Below, one piece after another: positions 24,185 to 34,835 of a DNA stretch of 64,000 nt. The stretch's first letter is position 1. Each line of letters opens with the position of its first letter. The notes under the pieces are model-generated. The model saw only the letters and a program-made list of their open reading frames with translations. It searched no databases and was not told the DNA's origin. Source of the stretch: Proteles cristata cristata. Lineage: Eukaryota > Chordata > Mammalia > Carnivora > Hyaenidae. The translations under genes and the position numbers were made by a program. Location: positions 1 through 64,000 of the forward strand of contig JAESUZ010000342.1 in NCBI GenBank assembly GCA_017311185.1, in the 5' to 3' direction.

Positions 24185-24952
24185 TGAACTATCTTTACAC
24201 AAAGTTTCTTGAAGTCCTTCAAACACTGACTTTATCAATGCAAGATAGCAGAGGAAGTGTGGTGGAGGACATGCTACATAGAAGTCTAGCAAAGAAAGTT
24301 AGATTTTTATGAGCAGTAACCCCTACAGATTTGTTTGTTCTCTGGACTGTTTAAAATAACTTTCCCATGTTTCTTTGAAGCCTATGGAGTTTAAATGTTA
24401 CTGTAAAGTTCAGCATCCACTCTGAAAACTTACTTGTCGCATCATAGCATTAAGTCAAGAATTTAGATCGCTGGAGCCAAATTTCTGGCATTCATATCAA
24501 ATGCCAGAGGGCCTTTGGCCACTGGCTATCATCAGTCTTCAGGTCAGTGTAAGTGAGAAGGCAGTTTTATTTAGTATTGTAGAGCATCTTACTTGGAATT
24601 AAAAGCATCTTACTTGGATCCTTGGATCTACCACCACATTTTTAGTGCTAGTGGTGGTGGTGAGTGGTGACATTTTGGGAAGTTAAATAAATAGAATTTC
24701 TAATCTTAATATGAAGACTCATAGATTCTTTCTACCCAACAAAAGTGTCACAAAATTTGGGGCAATTTGCTCTCTTTTCCTTTTCCTTCTTATTTTAAGA
24801 TGAACCCAGTTTCTCTCCTCAGTTTGTTATATTTTTCTTGTTTATTATGAAAATGATAGTTAATTCTTATTTAAGCTTTGGAAAATACAGAAAAACTAAG
24901 AATAAGAAAAATCCTATTCTAAAGGGCAAATGTTGTTAGTATTTCTCTCTCT
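24185..24952. other. Unannotated single-copy-looking DNA
   Basis: It includes a short duplicated phrase 'gcatcttacttgga' at about 24586-24617. No gene is seen. Confidence 0.35.
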
Positions 24953-25171
24953 CTCTTTTTTTTAATGTTTTTTATTTATTTCTAGGAGAGAGAGAGAGAC
25001 AGTGTGAGCAGGGGAGGGTCAGAGAGAGAGGGAGTCACAGACTGAAACAGGCTCCAGGCTCCGAGCTGGCAGTCAGCACAGAGCCCGATGCGGGTCTTGA
25101 ACCCACGAACCGCGAGATCATGACCTAAGCGAAAGTCAGACGCTTAACCGACTAAGCCACCCAGGCGCCCC
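24953..25171 (-). mobile_element. Young CAN-type SINE
   Basis: Full-length minus-strand copy, with flanking agtatttctctct (24938 onward) and agtatctctct (25172 onward) as a near-perfect duplication. It carries the subfamily marks also seen at 1572 and 25307 (ctaagcgaaagtc, actgaaacaggctcc, ggcagtcagcac). Confidence 0.95.
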
Positions 25172-25306
25172 AGTATCTCTCTTATTTTTGTCCTCTGTGT
25201 GTGTGTATTTTCATAATTGAAACCATATTATATGTACAATTTTGTATTCTTAAAAAAATTAAGACTCTCCTAAGCTTTCTCCAATGTTATTAAAAATTCT
25301 GTAAAA

Positions 25307-25532
25307 GGGGCGCCTGGGTAGCTTAGTCGGTTAAGCGTCCGACTTTCCGACTTTCGCTTAGGTCATGATCTCGCTTTGTGGGTTCGAGCCCCGCGTCGGG
25401 CTCTGTGCTGACTGCCAGCTCGGAGCCTGGAGCCTGTTTCAGTCTGTGACTCCCTCTTTCTCTGACCCACCCCTGCTCACGCTGTCTCTCTCTCCTAGAA
25501 ATAAATAAAACATTAAAAAAAAATAAAAAAAA
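25307..25532 (+). mobile_element. Young CAN-type SINE with 16-bp target-site duplication
   Basis: Plus-strand copy with head ggcgcctgggtagcttagtc, perfect direct repeat taaaaattctgtaaaa (25291-25306 and 25533-25548) and a long A-rich tail. It contains a small internal duplication of 'ccgacttt' at about 25337-25353. It belongs to the same subfamily as the copies at 1572 and 24953. Confidence 0.96.
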
Positions 25533-25604
25533 TAAAAATTCTGTAAAAAAAATTTTACCACGTCCTCTTTCCACTTTCCATTCTCTTCTTTAAAAAGTAT
25601 TGTT

Positions 25605-25821
25605 GGGGGGCACTTGGATGGCTTAGTTGTTAAGTGTCTGACTCTTGATTTCAGCGCGGGTCATGATCTCAAGGTTGTGAGACAAAACCCTACATCAGGC
25701 TCCATGCTGAGTGTGAAGCCTGCTTAAGAGTCTCTCTCTTCCTCTCTCTGCCCCTCCCCTTCATGTGCTCACTTGCTCTCACTCTCTCAAAATAAATTTA
25801 AAAAAGAAAAGAATTAGTACA
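25605..25821 (+). mobile_element. Older-type CAN SINE
   Basis: The plus-strand head (gggcacttggatggcttagt) and middle (tcaggctccatgctgagtgt, cctgcttaagagtctctctc) differ from the dominant type and look like an older carnivore SINE subfamily. Imperfect direct repeats aaaaagtattgt / aaaaagtatttgt lie at 25592 and 25822. Confidence 0.9.
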
Positions 25822-26138
25822 AAAAAGTATTTGTCCCACTTTTTTCTTTATTTTAATTTTAATTTTTTTTTTCAAAATGCCACTAATGAACTGTTTGCTT
25901 TTGGACAACACAGCATAATAAGGACTGACTTTTCCCTACAGTCTATAAGGAGATGGCTGTGTCAGTCCAAGCAGGCAGGCACAATACCTGAAGAAGAGTG
26001 AGCCTTTCAGAAGTAAAGCTCTAAACAGCTAATGAGCATCCCCTTTGAGTTTCATTTGAGGAATTAACATCATCTGTCTGCGAGGAAATTACTCAATTTT
26101 TGGGAAAAAAATACTGCCTAGAAGGACTAGGAAGAAAA

Positions 26139-27420
26139 TCATTGGGGTTTATGTAGGGCTTGGAGGAGTTTATATTTCCCATCAGTCAGAGTGGATAGAC
26201 CTCCCAGCTTATGGATGTCAGTACTGCACTCAGAAGGATACTGCTGTTTAGCAGTGGGACAAAATCTGCCCCAGATTAGAAGTGTTCTGGTCTTACATGA
26301 AAAAGCGTAAAAGCAAGCCTCAACAGGATCAAACTGTTTCCAAGTAACTATTCCAAGAAGAAAGCTCAAGAATATTGGTAGAAATATGGGGAAAATGTCT
26401 AGCACCCAACAGTGTAAAATTAGCAATGCAAGTTCCAATAAAAAGCTACTAGGTATTTGAAGAAGTATGAATATATGAACTATAACGGGGAAAAAACCTA
26501 TCAATAGAAATAGATTACGCAAATTATGAGAATTAGTAGATAAGAACATTAAAACAGATATTGTAATTTTATTTCATTTCATATGTTCAAAAAATTAGAT
26601 TAAAATATGAGGACATTAGGGAGACACTTGAAAGATATTTTTAAAAACTCAGAACAAACTTTTAAAAATTGAGAATACAATGTCTGAAATAAAAAAATAT
26701 ACTGGATGGAGTTAACAGAAGATTAATCACCTCAGAAGGAAAGATTAGTGAACTCAAAGACATAGCAGTAAATACCACTTAAAATAAAATACAGGAAAAA
26801 AGAAGACTGAAGAAAACTGAACACAACTTTAGTAAACTTATGACAAGGTCAGCCGAATACGCATATAATGGAAGATCTGAAGTAGTTAAGTGGGGAGAGA
26901 AAACAAATATTCAAAGAAATAATGGCTGAAAAATTTCCAAATTTGGTGAAGACTCTAAACCCACAGGTCTGAGAATCTCCAGAAACTCCAGACATAAGAA
27001 ACATGAAAAATATATACTAAGTTACATCATAAACAAATTACTTAAAACCAGCGATAAAGAGAAAAATCATAGAAAGAAGACAAGTGAAAAAAAATGATAA
27101 GAATAACCATAAACTTATACATGGGAAACAACACAATTAAAGGAGCCTTAACTAAATGGAGACCTAGCTATGTTCATGAATTAAAAGATTAGGTATTGTT
27201 AAGATGTAAATTCTCCCCAAATTAGAATCCAGTATGTGTTTTATTTTTTAGCAATTGACAATCTGATTTTCAAATGTATATGGAAATACAAAGAAGCCTG
27301 GAATAACTAAACAACTTTGAAAAAGAAGAAAGTTTGGGGCTTCTAATACTAGATTTTAGGACTTATAAAGATACTGTAATCAAGGCAGTATTGTATCAAC
27401 ATAACATTGGAAAAATAGTA
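26139..27420 (+). mobile_element. Old L1 5' half, degenerate
   Basis: The sense orientation resembles an old L1M 5'UTR and ORF1 (gaacattaaaacagatattg, gaaggaaagattagtgaact, aatttggtgaagactctaaa) with large deletions. It then jumps to ORF2 sequence up to about 27420. Frames are destroyed. Confidence 0.6.
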
Positions 27421-27544
27421 AAGATCCATGGATAAAAGTGACTTGGTGGGAACTTTGAGTACTAGGTGGGAGGTGGTGAAATTCTAGTGCAATCCAAGAC
27501 CAAGGAGAGTTGTTTTGAGAAGACAAGTTCTCAGTAAAGTGGCA

Positions 27545-29125
27545 GACTCAATGTGGTCCTAGCTACAGAAATAAAAACTATATTAATTAAAACTGTATGG
27601 TACTGGCATAGACATATAGTACAGTGGAACAGAATGCAGAGCCCAGAAATAAACTCACTAATCTACAGTCAGCTAATATTTTATAATGGAGCCAAGAAAC
27701 CTCAATGGGGAAAGGACAGCCTCTTCAATAAGCAGTGCTGGAAAAACTAGATATTCACATGCAAAAGAATGAATTTGACTCCTGTCTTATACCACTCACA
27801 AAAATTAACTTGAAATGGATTAAAGACTTAAGCAGTATCTGAAACTATAAAAATTCTTGAAAAAAAAAAGAAAAACTCCTTGACATTGGTCTTGGCAACT
27901 AGTTTGCAGATATGACACTGAAAGTACAAGCAACAAAAGCAAATGAACAAGTGGGACTATATGAAACTAAAAAACTGGTACAGCAAAAGAATGAAATGAA
28001 TGAATGAAATGAAAAAGTTGCCTATAGAAGGGAGAAAATACTTGCAAACCATCTATCTGATAAGGTGTTAAAAGCAAAAGTATATGAGACTCATACAAAT
28101 CAATAGCAAAAAACAAGTAATTCAATAAAAAATGAGTACTACAGGAACTGAATAGACATTTTTCCAAATACAAAAGGCCACTGGCTCATCAGAGAAATGC
28201 AGAGCAATACCATAATAAGATATCACCTCCCACCTATTAGAATGGCTATTCTCAAAAGCCTTCAAACCCCCCAAAAAAAACCCAAAACAAAAAATCCCAA
28301 AGAAACCAAGAGATAAGTGTTGATGAGGTTGTGGAGAAATTGGAAAACTTGTATATTGTTGGTGGAAATATAAACTGATACAGCCACAATGGGAAACTGT
28401 GGAGTTTCCTGAAAAATTAAAATTGGATTTACTACATGATTCAGCAATCCCACTTCTAGCTATCTATCTGATTGAAATGAAATCATTACCTTGAAGAGAT
28501 ATCTGCACCCTCATGTTCACTGCAGCATTATTTGCAATAGCCAAGACATAGAATCAACCTAAGCATCCATTGATATACAAATGGATAAAGAAAATGTGGC
28601 ACATATATACATAGAATATTATTCAACCATAACAGAGAAGGAAATCCTGCCATTCACAACAACATGGATGGACCTTGAGGACATTATGCTAAGTGAAATA
28701 AGTCAAAGAAATACAAATATTGCATGATTTCACTTATATGTGGAATCTAAAAATGCCAAATTCATAGAAACAGAGAGTAAGATGGTGGTTGCAAGGGAGG
28801 TGGGGGTGGGAAAAATTGGGAGATGCTGGTCAAGATGTACAAACTTCCAGTTAGAAGATGAATAAGTTTTGAGGATCTAGTATTCAGCCTGGTGGATATA
28901 ATTAGCAATACTGTATCATGTACTTGAAAGTTGCTAAGACTGTATACCTTAAATGTTCTCACCACACACACAAAATTGTATGTATGTGAAGTGATGGAAG
29001 TATTAACTAACCTTATTGTGGTAACCATTTTGCAATATACATATGTATACCAAACCATCACTTTGTACACCTTGAACTTTACAAATTTTATATGTCAAGT
29101 ATATCTTAATAAAATTGGATAGATA
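27545..29125 (+). mobile_element. Old L1 3' half (ORF2 end and 3'UTR)
   Basis: It runs from the ORF2 segment 'aaaactgtatggtactggca', through 'atggataaagaaaatgtggc' and 'gaccttgaggacattatgct', to a 3'UTR ending 'tatcttaataaaattgg'. The same ORF2 position also occurs just upstream (about 27380-27420), so two L1 fragments, or a rearranged one, abut with about 130 bp of unclear sequence between them. Confidence 0.8.
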
Positions 29126-29950
29126 AGTAAATGGGAAGACTTCTTTAGTCTTCCTTAGAGCAGAAAACCAATTAGTAAATGTAGAAGAATACATGGTATT
29201 AGAAAATCTTCATTTGGCAAAAATCAGAGTAATAACAATAATTGTCATCAAAGCTAGTGAGTGAAAGTGAGGTGAAGAATGAGATTTTTCATAGTGAAAT
29301 TATCTTTCTACAAAATATTATTGTTACAAAAAGGAGAAAAACATCTTTACATTTTTAGGGACCCGACAAATACAGTCTTAACTATGTGAAGTTAACATCA
29401 CTCGCAACAGGACTTTGTAGACATAGGATAGACCACCTACCCAAAGTTGTTCAGATTTCGAGACTGATGAACACACACAGACACACACACTCACACTCAC
29501 ACCCCAGGATGGAGAATAGGGCAGGATCCCATGCAGATCTGAAAATGGCTTGGGAGGTCAAGGAAGGTGACTGTCTTTGGCTTTTATTTTGTTTAAAGGA
29601 TGGGGTTTTTAGGCATGAACCAGGGATTGTGTGGTTTGAATTTCTCACCTACACCAAAAGAGGGAGCATCTGAGCTTTCTTATTAGCGTGCCCAGCGTGG
29701 GGCAGAAGGAGAGGGATAGAACTTGAAAACCATCAGCTGTCAAAATGAAATCACATTTTTTATTATAGGGGCCAATTGATGCCATGTTCCACCCAGTAGG
29801 TACAATGAGAAGAATACAACATCTGTGACAGTCTAGCAAAAATACGTTACCTGAGTCTGATCCTAGAAACATCAGATAAATCTGTGTAGGAAAGAGTTCA
29901 CATAGGAGGCTTTGGAAAAGGTTTTTTCTTAGAAAGCCCTGCTTGTGAGA
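29126..29950. other. Unannotated stretch
   Basis: A short interrupted (ac)n tract lies at 29470-29502. The remainder reads like old repeat-derived sequence, but I cannot assign it. Confidence 0.3.
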
Positions 29951-29959
29951 TTGGCCGCC

Positions 29960-30442
29960 ATTGGTCTCTGGGAACCTGGAGTTCCCACACCTCAGGAGTG
30001 TTCCCACCACACTAACTGACAAGAGTAGCTCGTTCACTTGCCTAAATTGTTTGCCTGAAGAATGTGGTTTATGCTAAGAGCCTCTTTCGTTCTGAGAGCC
30101 TGGAAATTTGCTAGGCAGGGGTGCCTAATGTGACAAGCTCCCAGTAAAAATTTTGGGCACTGAGTCCCTAATAAGCTACCTGGTAAGCAACATTCACATA
30201 TATTATCACCAGTCACTGCTGGGGGAGTTAAGTGTGTCCTGTGTACCTTCACTGGGAGAGGATTCTTGGAGCTTGCCCACACTTTTGTCTGGACCTTGCC
30301 CATTGTGCATTTTCCCTTCACAGGTTTTGCTTTGTATCCTTTGGCTGTAATAGATCATAGTTGTAAGGAAGAAGATATGCTGAGCTCTGTCATTTCTCCT
30401 AGCAAATCATTAAAACGGGGTGATCTTGAGGGACCCTGACAC
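29960..30442 (+). mobile_element. Probable solo LTR of an ERVL-like endogenous retrovirus
   Basis: Sense-strand order 'caagctcccagtaaaaattt', 'gggagttaagtgtgtcctgt', 'ttcactgggagaggattctt', 'tttgctttgtatcctttggc', 'tctcctagcaaatcattaaa', 'tgatcttgagggaccctgac' fits the U3-R-U5 layout of an ancient ERVL-type LTR. No internal retroviral genes are present. Subfamily and exact ends are not assigned. Confidence 0.6.
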
Positions 30443-30499
30443 ACCCACATTGAAAGACATGCTATAAGATGATTGCCCTATAATCTTTCTTTTGATTGT

Positions 30500-30725
30500 C
30501 CTATAATCTTAAGAAATGTCAGAGTGATAGAAGTCAAGAAAGGCATACAAATTGGGAACAATATGAGATCCTGGACTGGATCCTTCAGTAAAAAGGGTTA
30601 TTTCTGGGATAATTAGCCAAATTCAAAATGGGCCTCTGGGTGATGGGTAGATAGGAGCTCCTTGTGCCAACTTTACAATATATTTGCTAAGTTTAGAAGT
30701 ACTTTGAAATAAAATATTTCCCAAA
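30500..30725 (+). mobile_element. Probable old L1 3'-end fragment
   Basis: The pieces gatcctggactggatccttc and tactttgaaataaaatattt, with their spacing, match the terminal 3'UTR of old L1 elements. It is diverged and tentative. Confidence 0.5.
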
Positions 30726-30734
30726 ATTCTGAAA

Positions 30735-31450
30735 GCATATTTTTACTGGTTGCATAATATTTTATTTAATGTCACTACCACAGTGTCCTTGGAATGGCTC
30801 TCAACCCTGGATGCATGTTGCAGAATTTTAAAAAATATGCCTGCCCAGCTTCTACCCCTAGATATTTTGAATCAGTTCTGATATGTGGCCTAAGCATCAC
30901 TATTGAAAAAATAGTTCCTCAAGGCATTCCCATGTACAGTCACAGTTGGCAATCACTAGGCTAAGAAAACTATGGTAGTAACCAGTCCCTTAATATTGAC
31001 TACTTAGGTGGTTTCTATCCATAATATTTCAGTAACAATGTTGCACATAAAGCTTTCCCCTTGTACCATGTTTTTCACAGTGATCCCAGAAGTCAAAGGG
31101 TATGAATATTTTTAAGGCTTCTTTTGATATTTTCCCAAATTGTTTTTGAAAAATAAGTATCCCAGTGTCTATTTTACCACATGTACATGCAGTGTTTTAA
31201 ACATCTTTGTTAATATAATACACAGACATGTTATCTTGTTTTAATTTTTATGTATTTGATTTCTGTAGAGGCTGAAGTATTTACAGCTGTTCTTGCGCCT
31301 AGTGTTTCCTCTTTTGGAAATAATCTTCAGAGTTTTGTTTTGTTTTTTAATCTACTGGGGCAATAGACTTCCTCTGATAGTTTTATATAAGTGCTTTATC
31401 ATAGCCATTGCAGTATTTCCCCAGTTTTCCAGCTTGCCTTTTAATTTTGG
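30735..31450 (-). mobile_element. Ancient L1M fragment with nested MER5A
   Basis: Plus-strand text such as 'ggttgcataatattttattt', 'ataaagctttccccttgtac', 'tcaaagggtatgaatatttt', 'cttcctctgatag' corresponds to the minus-strand 3' region of an old L1, like that at 13880. A MER5A interrupts it. Confidence 0.6.
30793..30960. mobile_element. MER5A-type hAT remnant
   Basis: The order ggctctcaaccctggatgca, tttgaatcagttctgatatg, ctaagcatcactattgaaaa, gttggcaatcactagg follows MER5A end to end. It lies within the older L1 sequence. Confidence 0.8.
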
Positions 31451-31686
31451 ACATTTTACTCTTTGAGAAAGAACATTTTCTTGGGAATGAGAAAATATGC
31501 TGTAGCAGCAAGAAGAATTGCCAAATTCAAGCCTTGTTCTATATCTGGAAGGAGTTCCTAAGACAGAGGAGGAAGGAAATACTGCAAGTTTTGGCTAAAG
31601 GGCTCTGTGTTTTGGGTTTTTGAGGTATTTTGGGGTAAGGAACATGCATTAAGCTCTATATGGTATATTTTGATTTTTAATCATAG

Positions 31687-31747
31687 GTGCCCTATTTTGA
31701 GGACTACATCAGAGTAAATGACACACTCCTCGGCCATAGAGTATTTG
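31687..31747 (+). CDS. Candidate internal coding exon, 61 bp, gene not recognised
   Basis: A plausible 3' splice site (tattttgatttttaatcatag, AG at 31685-31686) and a strong 5' splice site (TTTG|gtaagt, GT at 31748) bound a 61-bp segment. One frame is open and reads VPYFEDYIRVNDTLLGHRVF followed by one leftover base. In-frame stops TAA and TAG lie immediately upstream of the acceptor, as expected of an intron. The peptide composition is protein-like and its codons are richer in G/C at third positions than the AT-rich surroundings. I do not recognise the protein family. No neighbouring exon was identified within the window, so this could be an isolated exon of a long-intron gene, a decayed exon, or chance. 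Confidence 0.4.
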
Positions 31748-32816
31748 GTAAGTTGGATACTAAATTAATTGTAGCACAGCTTTGAAAATAACAACTTGTT
31801 CAAAAAAGGAGTTCACGTAAGAAGTGCCATGTGGGTTTGCAAAAACAGATAGGAATAAGCATATTGTACTGTTTATTATTGAGAAAAATATTCTGGGCTA
31901 ACCCCAGCCATAATCACTGCAGCATTCAATGTTTCAGGACAAGAACTCATCACAAAATGATGTTATTTCTGAAAATGCTATAAAAACGCATCAAAAGAAG
32001 AGAAGTGGATTGCACACAGAAACGAGAAATCTAGGATAGTCTGCAAAAACCTATTCACCCCATCCAGGTTAGTGGATTGCTTCAGCCACGCGGGGGAGCT
32101 CACAGCTCACTTCCCTCAGCCCTTACTCCACCCCCGAAGAAGTTAACAGAAGACATTGCATTGGCCAAGTCCAAGAACACCATTTAGGACACTATGCTAA
32201 GGCCTAGAAGTTTCTCTGTGCTGAAGGAAAAGTTACATGCAGTTCCTGGTGGCAGAATTTCTTTTTGGCTCCTCAATTCATAGGGTTTTCTCTCTTTGAT
32301 TGGCTTTTTGGAAAGATGAGTTTCCCCTTACAGCGGTGGTGTAAAGAGGGCCCTGCTTAGGTGGAGATGCCTGCTGCCCTTCGAAGGTCTTGGGTGCAAT
32401 GGATGGTTTCTGGAAACGAGGAACAAGTTTTCTTTCCTTCCTTGCTTTAATTGTGGTTTGATTGGAATTGTCTTTCTCTATCAGAGCCAAACAATGAGAA
32501 TGACTGCAGGCCAAGCAACATCCTCTGGGTAATGAGACAGAACTGATTGCAGTAGGTTAGGAATTCACTTCAAAGGCAAACAAGGGCTCTTCTCACAACA
32601 GAGCTTCTCTGTAGAAAATCTTGGACTGATGGTGTCGGCATTTGTGGACAAGAGAGTATATTCACAGTTTAAATGTTTTGTTTTCCTTCTTACCTCCTTA
32701 TTCTAAAATTGGTCTGAGATAAATCTTGATAACGGCATGGAACTTGGAGCACTGGAAACATCTGAGAAACCAGGGTTATCAAATTCATCACTAAACAGAT
32801 GAAGAGCAGTGGAAGT
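31748..32816. other. Unannotated single-copy-looking DNA
   Basis: Repeat-free by eye. If the upstream exon is real, this is intron. No partner exon was found. Confidence 0.35.
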
Positions 32817-33062
32817 CCTTCTCTCTCTCATCTCCTTCCTCCCACCCTCCTTCTCTACCTCCCTCTCTCCCTGTCCTTCCTTTCCTCCTTCCCTGCCTTC
32901 CTTCCTCTCCTTCCTTCCTCCCCTCCCTTCTTCCTTTCCCATCCTTCCCATCCATCCCATCTCCCTTCCTCCTTCCCTTCTCTCTCTTCTTCTTTTCTTT
33001 TTTTCTTCTTTCTTTCCTTCCTCCCTCTGTTCTTCCCTCTCGTTCATTCATCTTTTTTCTTT
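32817..33062. repeat. 245-bp polypyrimidine tract
   Basis: The plus strand is almost purely C/T, built from cttcc, cctt and ctct units with very few purines. Long open frames on both strands here are an artefact of missing stop codons. Confidence 0.95.
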
Positions 33063-33254
33063 TGGAGATGGTTCCATCTAAGATATATGACTAATTGCCT
33101 TTCTTGTTTAAAATTAATTTTTTAACTATATAAGTGATTCCTAAATGCTAGATTCTCCTTCCAAAAAACCCAGAAACCTACAGCTCAGGCTGCTGAGGAG
33201 TCCCATTGCAACACTACCCCGGTACCCCAGGACTGTATCCCAGACACAGTTGCA

Positions 33255-33492
33255 GAGTAACTAAAGGAGAGCTGGCACCAGATTGCCCAGGCTCAAAGTT
33301 AACTCTATCCATTAACTGACTGTGCAGCTGTAGGCAAGTTACTTAACCTGTCTGTGCTCAAGTTTCCTTATGTGGAAAATGAAAATGTTATTAATCCATT
33401 GGGTACTTTTAAGGATAAATGTGATAATATATGCAAAACACTTAAATGGCATATAAACTTAAAAAGCGCTTAATAAGTGTTAGCTGCTATCA
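33255..33492 (+). repeat. MIR
   Basis: It contains agattgcccaggctcaaagt (head), caagttacttaacctgtctg, agtttccttatgtggaaaat and gcgcttaataagtgttagct, in MIR sense order. Confidence 0.85.
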
Positions 33493-33640
33493 TGCCATTT
33501 CCAACTTGAGATGTATATACTTCTCATTTCCCAGTGGTAACCACTATTGCGAGCTTTCAGAATATCGTTTTAATATCCTTTGTGTGTGTTTGTGTGACAA
33601 AATGATATATTATACATATATTTTGCAGCTTGCCTTTTTC

Positions 33641-33865
33641 TCTTTCTTTTTTAAAATGTTTTTAAATTTATTTTTGAGAGAGCGAGAGAGACAGCGTGAG
33701 AAGGGGAGGGTCAGAGAGAGAGGGAGACACAGAATCCAAAACAGGCTCCAGGCTCTGAGCTGGCTGTGAGCATAGAACCTGACGCAGGGCTCGAACCCAC
33801 GAACCATGAGATCATGACCTGAGCCGAAGTCGGACGCTTAACCGACTGAGACACCCAGGCACCCC
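33641..33865 (-). mobile_element. CAN-type SINE with 16-bp target-site duplication
   Basis: Flanking repeats at 33625-33640 and 33866-33881 agree at 15 of 16 positions (core agcttgcctttttc). This is a low-divergence minus-strand copy. Confidence 0.95.
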
Positions 33866-33944
33866 GTAGCTTGCCTTTTTCAATTAGCAATGATGTTTTG
33901 TGATTTATCAATGTTGACACAAATAGATCTAGTGTATTCTTTTT

Positions 33945-34010
33945 TTAAAAATTTATTTTCATTTTAAGTTTTTATTTTAATTTCAACTAGTTAACATACA
34001 GTGTTATATT
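33945..34010 (-). mobile_element. 66-bp extremely truncated L1 3' end
   Basis: The segment tcaactagttaacatacagt...gttatatt is the terminal 3'UTR of a carnivore L1 in reverse complement, with a T-rich (poly-A) end at left. It is bounded by 20-bp direct repeats that agree at 17 positions (starting agatct at 33925 and 34011). The interrupted host is the older L1. Confidence 0.8.
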
Positions 34011-34740
34011 AGATCTGGTATATTCCTTTTGAGTGCTATACAATGTACAATTGTGTATCTACAATTTCTTTAGCTATTTTCTTATTGATGGATGGTTAAA
34101 ATGTTACTTATTTTTATCTATGACAAATAGTGTCGCACAGAACCTTCACATAAGTGTCTGTGCCATATTGTGCATATGTGTTAGTTTCTTCCAGCTAGAA
34201 ATCTATATGTGGAACTGCTAGGGTGTAGGATGGAATTAATTTATACTCCCTCTAGCAGTATCTGAGAGTACTCCCTTCCTTAAAACCTTGCAAAAGCTCA
34301 TTAATAAAATTAAACATTGTTGTCAATGTTTCTAATGGAGAGAAATAATACTTAGTTAAATAGTTAATTTTATTAATGACATATTATTGTTTTAATTTGT
34401 ATTTCCATGCTTTCCAGTAAGGCTGAACCTGTTTCATACGTGTACTGGCTATTTCTATTTTCTCTTCTGTAAATCTTCTGTTCATACCCTTTATTTGGAT
34501 TACTATCATGTTGTTAGTCTTTTTCTTTTTCTTTTTCTTATTACTCTGTAAAATAATCTTTTGTTAAGTATGAAGCAAATACTTTCTCTTAATCAGTTTT
34601 GCTTATTTTTTAGTTTTGTTCATGGAGTCTTAGATCATTCAGACCTAAATTTGAATGTAACCAGGTTGATCAGTCTTTTTTCATGTGTTTATCGTTTTAC
34701 TTTTAGCATCTTATTTAAGAAAGCCTCTTTGCCACAAGTT

Positions 34741-34820
34741 TGTATGGATATCTATATCTATATCTATATCTATATAGAACCATATCCATATATCTGTATC
34801 TATAGCCATATATATATTTC
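34741..34820. repeat. (tatatc)n-type microsatellite
   Basis: Five successive atctat units followed by interrupted ATATCC and ATATAT variants. Confidence 0.9.
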
Positions 34821-34835
34821 TCTCTTCCCCACCCC

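Larger units (their letters stand above)
33540..34740 (-). mobile_element. Ancient L1M 3' fragment with nested insertions
   Basis: The plus-strand segments 'agcttgcctttttc', 'ttatcaatgttgacacaaat', 'gctattttcttattgatgga', 'gtggaactgctagggtgtag' follow the antisense 3' region of an old L1. A SINE and a 66-bp young L1 tail are inserted in it. Confidence 0.6.

Noticed and set aside
29126..29400. Possible processed pseudogene 3'UTR after the L1 tail
   Set aside because: The stretch feels repeat- or UTR-like, but I could not match it to any gene or family, and no poly(A) or duplication delimits it.
29960..30442. Complete endogenous retrovirus around the LTR-like sequence
   Set aside because: No gag, pol or env similarity and no second LTR were seen nearby. 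Only a solo LTR is supported.
32703..33125. Overlapping 86-114-codon frames on both strands
   Set aside because: They are artefacts of the polypyrimidine tract (poly-Ser/Leu/Phe on one strand, poly-Glu/Lys/Arg/Gly on the other).
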